From Amorphophallus konjac (Eukaryota; Streptophyta; Magnoliopsida; Alismatales; Araceae): a DNA stretch of 64,000 bases. Under the pieces are notes generated by a model. It was given only the letters and a program-made list of their open reading frames with translations. It was not told where the DNA came from and made no database searches. The position numbers and the translations under genes are program-made. Positions 1 through 11,587 of this stretch are shown in pieces. Each line of letters opens with the position of its first letter. The first letter of the stretch is position 1. The stretch lies in assembly GCA_022559845.1 (NCBI GenBank), contig CM040128.1, positions 173,344,413 to 173,408,412 on the forward strand, in the 5' to 3' direction.

Positions 1-10
1 ATGTGTCCTA

Positions 11-1851
11 ATGCAACTAGGAAAGGTCATAGCATACTCTTCACGTCAACTGAAGAAGCATGAGGAGAATTACCCCGTCCATGACTTAGAACTGGCCGCG
101 GTGGTATTTGCCCTAAAGATATGGAGACACTACTTATATGGAGTGCAGTTTACTGTATACTCCGATCACAAGAGTCTCAAATATCTATTCTCACAAAAGG
201 AGCTAAACATGAGACAAAGACGCTGGCTAGAATATCTCAAGGACTTCGACTTCAATATACAATACCATCCCGGAAAGGGTAATTATGTTGCTGATGCCCT
301 TAGTCGAAAGCCGAGAGCAATGATAGCCAATTGTATGATACAAGAATGGAGGTTGCTAGAACAATTCTCCGAGCTCAATATAAGCTTGGACAAGGAAGCC
401 AAATTTGTCACATTATCTCATGTAAGCATACAGTCAGATTTATTATCTGAGATACAAGCACTTCAAGATGATGATCCTATATTAGTGGAAATCAAAGGCA
501 GATTAGAAGGACAATCTGATTTTCAACTAACTTCTGATAGAAGATTATTATTCAAAGGTAGAACTTGTATACCCGACTGTCCGGAATTAAAGAAGAAGAT
601 CTTAGATGAAGCTCACCGATCAAGGTACACTATTCATCCAGGATCAACCAAAATGTACCAAGATGTAAAGAGGAACTTTTGGTGGCCCAACATGAAAAGA
701 GAAATAGCGGACTATGTATCACGCTGTCTCACATGCCAACAGGTCAAGGCAGAACACCAAAAGCCTGCTGGAAAACTACATCCTCTAGATATTCCTAAAT
801 GGAAGTGGGAGGATATTGGTATGGATTTCATCATGGGTCTATCTAAATCCAAAGGAGGACATGATGGAATATGGGTTATCATTGACCGTTTAACTAAATC
901 GGCGCATTTCTTGCCAATAAAGAGTCGATGGTCAATTGATGTCTTAGCTGCATTATATATCAAGGAAATAGTCAGGTTACATGGAATTCCGGTCTCAATC
1001 GTGTCTGATAGAGATCCCCGTTTCACTTCTCATTTTTGGAAGGGATTACAACATTCGTTGGGGACAAGACTAAATTTTAGTACAGCTTTTCATCCTCAAA
1101 CGGATGGTCAGACCGAGAGAACTAACCAAGTTGTTGAGGATATGCTAAGAGCTTGCATCATTGACTTTGGTGGAAGCTGGCATGAACATTTGCCACTAGT
1201 GGAATTTGCATATAATAATAGCTACCAAGCTAGTATCCAAATGGCACCTTTCGAAGCTTTATATGGAAGGAGTTGCCGATCACCCTTATGCTGGAACAAA
1301 GTTGGAGAGAAATAACTGTTAGGTCCAGACATGGTAAGGGATACAACTGAGAAGATACAAGTAATCAGAGAAAAATTGCAAGTTGCTCAGACCAGGCAAA
1401 AGGCTTATGCAGATACAAGAAGGAGAGATCTTGAATTCCAAATCGGAGATCATGTATTTCTTAAAATATCGCCTGGACGTGGCATACGAAGATTTGGTGT
1501 TAAGGGCAAGCTTACGCCAAGATTCATCGGACCATTTGAGGTACTCGAAAGAGTTGGCGAAGTTGCTTATCGCATCGCGTTGCCTCCTCAATTGTCCGAG
1601 GTACATAATGTATTTCACATATCTATGTTGAAGAAGTATGTACACGATCCATCTCACATTATTGAACATGGAGATCTGGTGATCCAGAAAGATCTCACCT
1701 ATGAACAGAAGCCTATGAAGATCTTAGACCGTGAAATACGAGCTATAAGGTTATTCCCATGCTTAAGGTGCAATGGAATAAAAATACTGAACACGAAGCG
1801 ACATGGGAGACCGAGGAATCTATGAAGAAACAATTTCCCGAGTTATTCTAA
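11..1851 (+). pseudogene. Ty3/gypsy pol remnant: RNase H, integrase, chromodomain
   Basis: The reading starts within RNase H ([20 protein letters not shown]). An HHCC zinc-binding integrase N-terminus ends in [12 protein letters not shown] near 720-760. The DDE core follows, with visible pieces MDFIMGL (D), [12 protein letters not shown] (D) and [10 protein letters not shown] (E). A stop (TAA at 1313-1315) interrupts the frame at a Gln position in the sister copy at 9640, and the same frame resumes at 1331. The chromodomain (YEQKPMKILDRE then ATWETEESMKKQFPELF) is split by a one-base frameshift near 1748, and its stop is TAA 1849-1851. The protein would catalyse cDNA integration, with the chromodomain biasing target choice. 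It is no longer translatable as one product. A 104-codon frame on the other strand is a shadow. Confidence 0.9.
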
Positions 1852-2014
1852 GAGGTATATGATCTACACTCTCCACGTATATACATATTATGCAATTGAA
1901 TTTGGGGACCAAATTCTTTTAAGTGGGGGAGGGTGTAGCAACCCTGATAAAATATTAATAATAATAAAGATTTTAAAATAAATCAAATAAATAGATAAAT
2001 AAAAAAAATAAAAT

Positions 2015-3455
2015 AACGCCTCGGATAAAGGCGCTATTCAAATTAGAAACGCCTCTGGATAAGGCGTTATTCAAGAAGTGACGCCCTGACCACACGGCGT
2101 CAAATTCTAAACGCCAAAAACGGTAAGGAAAAGTAATGCCCCTATCTTAGGCGTGTTTTAAAACAAGGAACGCCCTTACACAAGGCGCTTCTTAAGAAAC
2201 GACCTGCACCAGGTCGTCAATTTAAGAATCGACGCCCTGACCTAGGTCGTTAATTACATTCCAGAACCGTTCGAACTCAGAACTTATCCAGGGTAATGGA
2301 TAAGTATTAGAAAGAGTTAAAAGGTGGTAAGGACTCTGTATTGGAAGCATTACTTCCACTAGAACTCTAACCCTAATAGGACCCCCAAAATCCTATAAAT
2401 AGTCTTGATCGAACAAACCCTAAACCTATTTGATTCAAGCCTCTGCGACGGTAAGTGAAGAACAGAACTGTTCTTCTTATTCTTTTTTTTTTCTGTTTCG
2501 AGTGTATGAAGAACTAACGTTCTTCATCTCCTTCTCTTCTTACAGGTCGAAGAGAGCACACGTAGTGAAGAACAAGGTAACGTTCTTCTACTATCTCCTC
2601 TATTCCGATAAGTGAAGAAATTAATATATGTTTCTTCTTCTCTTCTTATAGGAACTGCAGCATCTTCTTCTAGTTAAAGATCCCTCACGTTCATCTTCGA
2701 TCAAACTATCAAGGTAGGTTTTCTCAAGTTATTGTAGCCCAAATGAAATTAATGCAAGATATATATATAAGCATGTCATGCATACGGTTTAATATGGTTT
2801 TGTTAAGTTTCTGCAATATTTTGAAAGAGACGCCCCTATCAAGGGCGCTAATTTACAAGACATGACCCTGCCCAGATCGTCAATTTCATATTTGACGCCC
2901 TGTACACAGGCGTTAATTTCATGTAATGTTAATCAGCTATCTTAAGAACTGATTATCCACGAAAATCACATGTAATTAAATTGTTCATGTTTAAAAATCC
3001 ATAAATATGAAATATCGAATGCATGACTCTCCCTGTGAAGTTCTTCCTGTCACGACTATATAAATACCATCCTGTACATCGATTATTGTGAAACTTCTGG
3101 CTGTTCGTGTCAATTACTGCAATTTCTTGAATTCACGACTTCGACAAGGTCATTTTCCATGTGTTAACGCCCCATCACAGGGCGTGAATTGAAAGGTAAC
3201 GCCCCTTCATTGGGCGCGTTTCTGTTAAAATCCCGAACAATATATTCTATAAAAATAGGAATTTAATGATTAACGCCCCTGTCAAGGGCGCGTTTTTGAT
3301 AAATTCCTGAAAATTAATTATATTCTGTCAAATATGTAAATAATAAGACGCCTTCTGGTGTAGTCGTCAAATCTTGAAGAAACATATGTAAACATATGTA
3401 AACGCCCTTCTGTTAGGCGTTATTTACTTGAGAAACGACTTAGCGTAAGTCGTTA
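2015..3455. repeat. Interspersed array of ACGCC...GGCGT short palindromes
   Basis: Roughly seventeen short inverted repeats are scattered here. The left arm is AACGCC, GACGCC or CGACC, then a 4-10 base loop, then GGCGTT, GGCGCT or GGTCGT. Examples lie near 2016, 2052, 2080, 2170, 2830, 2895, 3165, 3200, 3270, 3350, 3400 and 3437. The arms stay complementary even where the word changes (CGACCTG with CAGGTCG near 2200; GACTTAC-type arms near 3440). Spacing is irregular, 25 to over 100 bases. Confidence 0.8.
2394..2401 (+). promoter_or_regulatory. TATA box of the Tekay-type LTR
   Basis: TATAAATA, preceded by CCCAAAATCC, is a canonical plant TATA box about 460 bases into the LTR. It marks the likely U3/R boundary about 30 bases downstream. 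No transcript data are available here. Confidence 0.6.
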
Positions 3456-4915
3456 TTTTCTGTAAAAATATTTTTTTATCCTGATTCTGTTAACCGATGG
3501 TTTCATATTATATAATATATATATCGGCACTATTCTCCACTCCGTGAGTATAGTCCCACTTTTCACGTTGTTTTATCGATCACACTCAACTCTCATTGAC
3601 ATACAAGCTCTCCATTGGACATTCTGTTCCTTTGGACTAGCGAGTTAGTCATAGAGACCTCCGTAAGACTCCTCGTAGCCTTAGATTCCCTCAAGGCCGA
3701 CTGAGCTGGTTGTACCCTAAAAACCCATTACACCATTGATGCCATGTCACTCTAAAGAAACATGGTATACCGGCCCTTATGATGATATAAAGAGTATATC
3801 ATAAGAAATTCTTAATGGAATGATGATATCATGCCATATCATGTCATTCTTGTAAACCTCAATTCTATGATAAGAATGAGGGTATCTTACCTTTGATATA
3901 CTGTTCATGTGGACCTCAATTCTATATATAGAATGTCCATATCGATTTGTCATGGTACCTAAGTTAAGGGAACCTAACTCCACCTAGTTTCATCGATAAT
4001 CGTGATTATACCGTTATTATCGCCAATCTATGTCCTTTGTCATATTTTGGACTCTATTCTATCAAAGTTGTCGTACGTGTCTACAAGCTTGATTATTGAA
4101 ATTCTATGTTGGCTATAAACAAGAGTGGATGTCAAAACACATGATAAATGCCTGCGCATATAGGGCCCGATCTGGTCCTGGGAGGAGCACCCGAAAGTAC
4201 TTGTGCCCATGGGAGTTAAAATGATAAGGTATCTGGCATTATACCGAGTACTTGACTTGCTTGATTGGACATTCCACACACATCTTGTACTTGAATCGTA
4301 CTTGGCTTAACATGAAATGCGTGACCCGAAAAAGGGTAACTTACTTGCTTGATACATGATAGCCAAAGTTCTTGACATGACTTGTTAAACGTACTTGCTT
4401 GAATATCTTGAATAAACTTGTTATCTTGTTGAAAGTTCATGATTAAGTTCATCTTATTTCCTTGATATTACATTCTCTCTATCTTGTCGTTTTATGCGAG
4501 CATGCATAGCTTTATTGTATTCATGAAAGATGTAATTACTTAAACCCCTTGCTAGTACTTGAGATATAACTTCCTACTGAGCGTTCGCTCATTCCGTTTG
4601 TCCCTTTGTACTTTTCAGGTAAGTCCGACGACGACGGAAGTCAATCGGATGGGAATATTCAAGAGTGAAAGTGATAGAGCTGCTCAAGTGTCGTCTAGTT
4701 GTTTCTATAGTTTTCTTAAGTCAACTATGTACTTTTCTTTTTATTAAACAGAGTATTGGATTTGTAATAGTCTATTATAAAGGAATAAAGGATTGGGTTA
4801 TCTTGCTATTTTGCGCATCTCTGTCTTTGTGTCGAATACCCGACCACTCTGATTGACATGATTGTTATAGACACGTCGCGCACCTCCGGGTATCTTCCGC
4901 GCTCGGGGCGTGATA

Positions 4916-5646
4916 ACTTGTGCCCATGGGAGCTATATTGATCACGGTGTGGCATTACACCGAAGTGCATGACTTGCTTGATTATGGCATTCCACGAATC
5001 TTGTGCTTGACTTGTCTTGACATGACTTGTGTGGCACGGAATGGGTATTTACTTGCTTGAAATTAAAATAGTCAATCCTCATGGCATGACTTGATATTGC
5101 GTACTTGAACTTCTTGATAGCATTACATGAATATCTCGAAACCTTGCTAGTCCATCTATATCAATTCTTGTTAATCAATCTCGACATTATCATGCGTTCA
5201 TGCCTAGCTATACTTGCATTCATGTAACATGTAATTTACTTAAAGGAAGCTTGTACTTGAGATTTAATTCCTATTGAGCGTTCGCTCACCCTAGTTTTTC
5301 CCCTATTTTTCAGGTAATTTTTATGATGAAGATCATTCGGATGGGAATGGACACGAGTGAAGAGTGTAGAGCCGTTCTGACTATTGAAGATGTTATCTAG
5401 TCGTGTCTTTTCATTTTTCTCGAGTCATTATTGTATTTTCCTTTTATTGAGTCTAGCAACTTTACTTTCGCAATAAAGAGTATGTAATTGGATTATCTTT
5501 GGAGTTATTAATGAAATAAAGGATTTGGTTTATTATCTCTACCTTTACGCGCTCTATCCATGTGTCGATCTCCTTATGCTCTGATTGACATCATTGATAT
5601 AAACTCGTCATGCATATCGGGTTCCTTCCGCACTCGGGACGTGATA
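4916..5646 (+). repeat. 3' fragment of a second, diverged Tekay-type LTR
   Basis: The segment starts ACTTGTGCCCATGGGAG, matching an internal point of the preceding LTR (4199). It stays similar by eye (roughly 70%) to that LTR's end: both share the TGAGCGTTCGCTCA and TTTTTCAGGTAA landmarks and end CTCGGGRCGTGATA. It lacks the first ~2.2 kb of an LTR. It is followed by a primer-binding site and gag, so it serves as the 5' LTR end of the downstream element. Confidence 0.75.
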
Positions 5647-5653
5647 GTTTTTG

Positions 5654-5665
5654 TGGTATCAGAGC
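5654..5665 (+). other. Primer-binding site (initiator Met tRNA type)
   Basis: TGGTATCAGAGC, eight bases after the LTR end, is complementary to the 3' end of plant initiator methionine tRNA. It is the usual minus-strand primer site of Ty3/gypsy and Ty1/copia elements. Confidence 0.9.
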
Positions 5666-5904
5666 CTAGGACATTCAAATTCCTAAGAAACCCAAGTCCA
5701 AGGATAGGTTACATCCTACACCCGGTGAGATGGGTAGAACCATGGGTTAAGTCTATATATGATAGTAAACTTTATGGTTAGTCACTTATTAATTATATTT
5801 GAATTCTTTGTAAGATCATCGCCGCCGAACGTGCTCAGTGGCATGATATGCAACACACTATCCAAGGCCTCACCCAAGCGCTACAACAAGTGGCGTAAGG
5901 GGGA

Positions 5905-8900
5905 ATGAACCGTGGAGCGGGAGATCTCCATCGTAGTTTTTACAACATGAACCCGCCAATGTTCACCGGCTCGTCCGACCCCGACGACGCTGAGAATTGG
6001 ATCAAGGAGATCGAAAGGATATTCGGTGTAATGCAATGCACGGATAAGGAGAAGGTTTTATTGGCAACTTTCCAAATGGAGCGGGATGCTTGCTTTTGGT
6101 GTGAATCTATAGAAGTCACGCTTCCACATGAGCACATCACGTGGGGCGAGTTTGTTGAACACTTTAATGGCAAGTACTTCTCTAACCGCATACAAGAGAA
6201 GAAAGCCGCAGATTTTGCTGCATTAAAACAAAGGACTTTATCGGTGGCCGAATATGAGGCCCAATTCTCTAGGATGTCGAGGTATGCACCACATCTAGTA
6301 TGTACTAAGAAGATGAAGGCTAGGAGATTTCTTAATGGGCTTCGGCCGCAATATATTACCCAACTGGCACCGATGGACATTCAAGTCTACTCGAAAATGG
6401 TACGGCAAGCTCAGTTATTAGAAGACGCAACGGAACTGTCCGACCGGATTCGTGGGAAAGACAAGAAGGAGCACGTTACAAGCTCCGAAACTTTCAAACC
6501 CACATTCAATAAGAAGAGGTCTAGCAATGGAGAGGATTCATCCCAAGAGAAGAAGTTTAAGAAAGATAACAAGCCCTTTTCTATTACTACCACACCTTCC
6601 AAAGAGGTGTGCAAGCATTGTGGCAAGGCCGGCCATAAAGTCGAGGAGTGCTGGAGAAGGTTGGGAGCATGCCTCCCTTGTGGAAGCCTAGACTACCGGA
6701 TTCCCGACTGCCCCCTGTTGAATGAGCAACCAAACAATGATAAGCGCCCAGCAAAAAAACAAGGTTGTTTACAAGCTCTTCAAGAAGAAGATCAAAATGA
6801 AGGTGGACTCGTGGAAGGTACCTTAACTATTTGTTCCAAGTCTGCCTTAGTTTTATTTGATACCGACGCAACACATTCATTCATCTCTCGAAGATTTGCT
6901 AAGTAGTTATCTATGAAACCTGTTTTGTTGGATTCGGAGCTGGTTATCACTACCCCAATTGGAACTGGTTCCGAAATCACACACCACTACCTGAAAACCA
7001 AGGTAGTCGTTGAAGGACATAACTTACCTGCCGACCTAGTTTGCATGGACATGGAAGGCTATGATGTCATCCTAGGAGCCGATTGGCTAGCTACACATAC
7101 GGCGGTGGTAGACTGTCGAAAGGGCAAAGTAACCTTTGAAGACTACCCACAGGTTGTCTACACTTGTCCCTGAAATCAAGACAAGTTACCCCTGATTTCG
7201 GCTCTCCGAGCTAGCAAGCTCTTAAGAAAGGGGTGTGTGACTTTCATAGCATTTGTGACTGCCACGGAGGTTAAGGAGTCCAAGCTAGAAGACATCCGCG
7301 TGGTTCGGGATTTTCCCGACGTGTTTCTGGAAGAATTGCCTAGATTACCCCCACAAAGAGAAGTGGCCTTCACCATCGATCTTGTCCCTCGTGTTGGCCC
7401 AATTTCTAAGACACCATATACGATGTCCCCCGCCGAGCTCAAGGAATTGAAGGAACAATTGATGGAGCTTTTGAAGAAAGGATTCATTAGGTCGAGTACT
7501 TCTTCGTGGGGAGCGCATGTATTATTTGTCAAGAAGAATGATGGATCGATGAGACTCTGCATCGATTATCGACAGTTGAACCACCTTACTATCAAGAACA
7601 AGTATCCACTGCCGAGGATCGATGAATTATTTGATCAAATATCTAGAGCTAAATATTTCTCGAACATTGATCTCAGGTCAGGATACCACCAACTGAGGAT
7701 CAAGGATTAGGATATTCATAAGATCACATTTCAGAGCAGGTATGGGCACAACGAATTTGTTGTTATGCCTTTTGGACTAACGAATGCCCATGCAGCCTTT
7801 ATGCAGTTAATGAACAGTATATTCAGGCCTCATCTAGATCAGTTCATTGTGGTTTTCATTGATGATATATTAATATACTCAAAGTCCGAGGAAGATCACG
7901 AAGAACATTTGAGGATTGCATTACAAATATTAAGGAAGAATCAACTCTATGCCAAGCTTAGAAAGTGTGATTTCTAGCTCGAGGAAGTATCTTTCTTAGG
8001 GCATGTGATTTCGAAGAATGGCATATCTGTGGATCCACCAAAGGTCGAGGCTGTGAAGAATTGGGAAAGGCTGACCAATGCAACTGAGATCCGAAGTTTC
8101 TTGGGTCGTGCCGGATATCATCGACGATTCATCAAGGACTTCTCCAAGATCGTTGTCCCTCTTACTAGGTTGACGCGCAAGGAGACTCCATATGAGTGGA
8201 ATGAAGATTGTGAACGAAGCTTTCAAGCATTGAAAGATCATTTGACGATTGCCCCGGTCTTAGCACTACCAATAGAAGGGGAGAAATTCGACGTATATAC
8301 CGATGCATCTGGCATTGGCCTCGGATGTGTTTTAATACAACAAAGGAGAGTCATTGCTTACTCTTCCCGGCAATTGAAGAAGCATGAGGAGAACTACCCG
8401 GTGCATGATTTAGAGCTGGCCGCGGTAGTATTTGCTTTAAAGATCTGGAGACACTATCTCTATGGAGAATAATTCACCGTGTACTCCGATCACAAGAGTC
8501 TCAAGTACTTATTCTCCCAAAAGAAATTGAACATGAGACAAAGACGTTGGTTAGAGTATCTCAACGACTTCGACTTCACAATACAATATCATCTTGGCAA
8601 GGGTAATCCCATAGCTGATGCCCTTAGTCGAAAGCCGAGAGCATTATTGGCCAGCTGTATGATTCAAGAATGGAAGATGTTGGAACAATTTTCCAAGCTC
8701 GATATAAGCACAGACAAGGAGAAAGGGTGTATTACTCCATCACACATGAGGATACAACCAGATTTACTCTCCGAGATCAAGGAACTTCAAGACAATGACC
8801 CGGTACTGGTGGAAGTTAAAGGTAAGTTAGAGGAGCAACCTGAGTTCAAGATAACATTTGATGGACGACTACTATTTCAAGAAAGGACATGTGTACTGGA

Positions 8901-9718
8901 CTGTCCTGAATTAAAGAAGAAAATTTTAGAAGAAGCTCACCGATCAAGGTATACAATTCATCCGGGAGGTATCAAGATGTACCAAGATTTGAAGCGAACC
9001 TTTTAGTGGCCCAACATAAAAAGGGAGGTAGCAGACTTTGTTTCTCGCCGTCTCACATGCCAACAAGTCAAGGCGGAACACCAAAAGCCCGTTGATAAGT
9101 TACATCCTCTAGACATTCCCAAGTGGAAGTGTGAAGATATCGGCATGGATTTTATCATGGGTTTGTCTAAATCTCAAGGAGGACATGATGGAATATGGGT
9201 TATCATAGATCGATTGACCAAGTCGGCACACTTCTTGCCTATAAAGAGCTGATGGTCGGTTGATGTTCTAGCTACTTTATACATCAAAGAAGTGGTTAGA
9301 CTACATGGAGTTCCTATTTCGATCGTGTCTGATCGAGACCCACGCTTCACTTCTCATTTTTGGAAGGGTCTACAACATTCGTTGGGGACAAGACTCAATT
9401 TCAACACTACTTTTCATCCTCAAACGGATGGTCAGACCGAGAGAATGAATCAAGTCGTGGAAGACATGTTACGGGCTTGTATTATTGATTTTGGTGGAAG
9501 CTGGCATGATCATCTACCCCTGATCGAATTTGCTTATAACAACAGTTACCAGGCAAGTATTCAAATGGCCCCCTTCGAGACATTAAATGGAAGGAGTTGT
9601 CACTCGCCAATATGCTGGGATGAAGTTGGGGAAAGGCAACTTCTAGGCCCAGAAATGGTAAGGGATACGACTGAGAAAGTACAACTCATTAAACAAAGAC
9701 TCAAGCTGGCTCAGTCGA
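5905..9718 (+). pseudogene. Ty3/gypsy gag-pol polyprotein, one frame with seven stops
   Basis: A single reading frame carries everything. The gag capsid region spans about 5950-6400, with a CCHC knuckle CKHCGKAGHKVEEC (6610-6651) and a second CX2C-type cluster about 25 residues later. The protease active site reads FDTDATHSF (6858-6885), where the usual Gly of D-T-G is Asp. Reverse transcriptase has FIDDILIYS near 7858-7884, then RNase H ([13 protein letters not shown]) and integrase to 9718. In-frame stops lie at 6904, 7171, 7708, 7975, 8470, 9004 and 9250, with no frameshift. In the integrase zinc finger one Cys is Arg (SRRLTC against SRCLTC in the neighbour copy). A few gag codons lie upstream of 5905 behind another stop. 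It is non-functional. Confidence 0.9.
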
Positions 9719-9764
9719 TGTGAACGACGTCACGCGGCTGAGAAGGGAGCAAACAATTGAAAAA

Positions 9765-9777
9765 GGGGGGGGGGGGG
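9765..9777. repeat. Run of 13 G
   Basis: A homopolymer of 13 G follows AAAAA. It could be a PPT-like relic, or an assembly or sequencing weak point. Confidence 0.8.
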
Positions 9778-9835
9778 CTTTTGTTGTTGGTGGAATGGGG
9801 ATAATGACACACACGCTTGCTAAATTTAAAATACA

Positions 9836-10310
9836 TGGATTAAACGGCCATAGTGGGAAATGACTCACCGCGGCCTTAGAGGGATGGGAATGGTGTAGAA
9901 TTTAAATTACAGAATTTAAACGGCCATAGCGGGAAGTGACTCACCGTGGCCTCGGAAGGATGGGAATGGTGCAAGATTTAAATTGTAAAAATTAAATGAC
10001 TGAAATTGAGAAAGGGGAGGGAACCGCCGTGAGAAGTGACTCTCTGCGCAGGTTTATGCAGGCATGAAAGGACATGCAAAATAAGAGAACCATACAAGAA
10101 CCGCCGCGAAAAATGACTCTCCGCGCGGTTTTAGAACAATACAGAACCGCCGCGGGAAATGACCCTCCGTGCAGTTTTAGAACAATACGGAACCGCTGCG
10201 GGAAATGACTCTTCGCGCGGTTTATTAACAGAGATGACATAAATAAATAGAAACTTCAGAAATAAACATAATGAGGAACCGCTGTGGGAAGTGACTCTCC
10301 GCGGGTTTTA
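9836..10310. repeat. Array of ACCGCCGCG...CGCGCGGT inverted repeats
   Basis: About seven units read (A)ACCGCCGCG, GGAAATGACTC, then CGCGCGGTTT. The first two, near 9842 and 9910, use AACGGCCATAG with CCGCGGCC. The arms are inverted repeats around a conserved AAATGACTC or AAGTGACTC core. Units are 50-70 bases apart. Confidence 0.75.
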
Positions 10311-11007
10311 ATGGAGGATGGGAGTAAAAGAAAGAGCGTGTGTGTGGTGTTGATGTGATTGCCAGGGGCTGAGGGCCCCGAAAGGAAAGAGCAAGTGACC
10401 GCTTACCTCAGACGCGAGAGATGGTGTGGGTCCTTTCTTCCTCTTCCTTCAGTTGGCCGACGAAGAGGGCCTTCTTTGGTTACCCTTGCAAAAGAACAGA
10501 CAAAGCAAACAACTGAGTCAGAACATTGGCAGTATATCAGCCCCTTGTGAGAAAAAGAATAAAATCATGAGCGAGCACACACCTGGTTGGTGTTGTTTTA
10601 AACCCCTTTTAGTGCAAAGGGTGGTAGGATGCTATGATGAATGAGATAGCGTGCGATGACACGCGAGATGCAGAACTTCTCTTAAGTGCAGAGCGAATAC
10701 GAATGGAAATGGAAGATGATGCACGCAGTTAAGAATAAAGAAGAGCAAAGGGGAAGAAGGGGCTTATTGGGGGCGCCGATGGCGGAATTCGACAGAGCTT
10801 TGGCAGCACTTTGGTAGCACTTTGGCAGCGTGAGGATGACGTGGAAGCGTGGCGGATGAGGTAGCCTTCCTCTCGCGAGCACCCAGGCAGCCGGAAGTTC
10901 GGCAGAACCTCCCCTAGAAGGGCCTTGGACCTCGAAATGGATCTGGCAGCGTCTCCCCCTCCTCTGCCGGATATGAAGCTCTCTGGTTTCGAGAGAGGGG
11001 GGTCCTC

Positions 11008-11015
11008 TATTTATA
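11008..11015 (-). promoter_or_regulatory. Minus-strand TATA box
   Basis: The minus strand reads CCTATAAATAGAGG here, a strong plant TATA box, directly downstream (on that strand) of an ACGTC palindrome array. Confidence 0.5.
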
Positions 11016-11020
11016 GGAAA

Positions 11021-11450
11021 AATTTATTGACGTGTCTTTGGTCTGGGACGTGTTCATGTTGGCGCGTCCCGTTGACCAGACGCCTCAATGAATATAAAAA
11101 TATTTTCTTACATCCGTTTATTATATTTAAATGCCCTGATGTGTCTCTGAGATGGGACGCGTTCAATTAACGTGTCCCAGTCCCCAGACGCATCCAAAAT
11201 TTCCAACATAATGGTGCCGAAAGCCCTCGACAACGGAGAAAGTGATTGATTTCGGCGCCTAACCATGACTTTTGAAAAACACGTCTGGTCAGCAAGACGT
11301 CTTTATGTTTGGATTTAGTTGAGACGTCAAACTGAGTGGCAGGAGCGGCGCCGCCCGCGTGCTGCACGAGGGTTGAAAGAGACATCTTGGGTCCAAGACG
11401 CCTTTAAAGGAGGCATCACCTTCCCCCGCCGCCTTTAAAACTCTTCACGA
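11021..11450. repeat. Array of ACGTCT/AGACGC palindromic words
   Basis: Repeated pairs include GACGTGTC with GGGACGTG, GGCGCGTCCC with CAGACGCC, AACGTGTCCC with CAGACGCATC, ACACGTCTGG with AAGACGTC, and GACATCTTGG with CCAAGACGCC. The same theme returns at 61895-62070. Confidence 0.65.
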
Positions 11451-11587
11451 AAAAATTCAAAAAAATGTGTAAAAAAAATCAAAAAATAGGAAATCACCCA
11501 AGTAATTCAAAATGTGAAGGTCACCTTAGAGCATCATAGTGTAATATGAGATTTACTCATGGTAATATCAAAAATGGTGTGTCTACA

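Larger units (their letters stand above)
1..4915 (+). mobile_element. Tekay-type Ty3/gypsy element, 3' part (window-truncated)
   Basis: The window opens inside the RNase H domain of a Ty3/gypsy polyprotein and runs through integrase and a C-terminal chromodomain. A purine-rich tract (AAGTGGGGGAGGG, 1921-1933) follows and then a long LTR beginning TGTAGCAACC at 1934. The chromodomain and the ~3-kb LTR fit the Tekay (Del) chromovirus lineage. The 5' LTR, gag, protease and reverse transcriptase lie left of the window. The lineage call rests on motif recognition, not on a tree. Confidence 0.85.
1934..4915 (+). repeat. 3' LTR of the Tekay-type element (about 2.98 kb)
   Basis: The LTR begins TGTAGCAACC directly after the polypurine tract and ends CTCGGGGCGTGATA, the usual Tekay-like end. 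It holds a TATA box at 2394, an array of short ACGCC/GGCGT palindromes on both sides of it, and a 3' part (4199-4915) that is repeated in diverged form immediately downstream. The open frames within it are short and unrelated to known proteins. The 3' boundary is supported by the second LTR, which ends in a near-identical motif just before a primer-binding site at 5654. Confidence 0.8.
4916..9718 (+). mobile_element. Second Tekay-type Ty3/gypsy element, truncated at both ends
   Basis: The order is partial 5' LTR, primer site, gag, protease, reverse transcriptase, RNase H, integrase. It is a close relative of the element at 1-4915 (integrase and RNase H align almost residue for residue). It stops inside integrase, just after the LKLAQS motif, where unrelated sequence begins. 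No chromodomain, polypurine tract or 3' LTR of this copy is seen in the window. Confidence 0.85.
9719..11587 (-). repeat. Candidate minus-strand LTR with two palindrome arrays
   Basis: This segment abuts the broken integrase. Read on the minus strand it starts TGTAGACACACC (11587) and could end ...GTTCACA (9719), with TG...CA ends. A minus-strand TATA box sits at 11008-11015. Outside its start lies a purine-rich tract on the minus strand (AAGGCGGGGTAGC), as expected before a 3' LTR. Arrays of ACGTC-type palindromes (11021-11450) lie upstream of the TATA box and CCGCGG-type palindromes (9836-10310) downstream. No partner LTR or target duplication was found, so both ends are inferred. Open frames here are short, and I see no coding signal. 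Confidence 0.5.
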
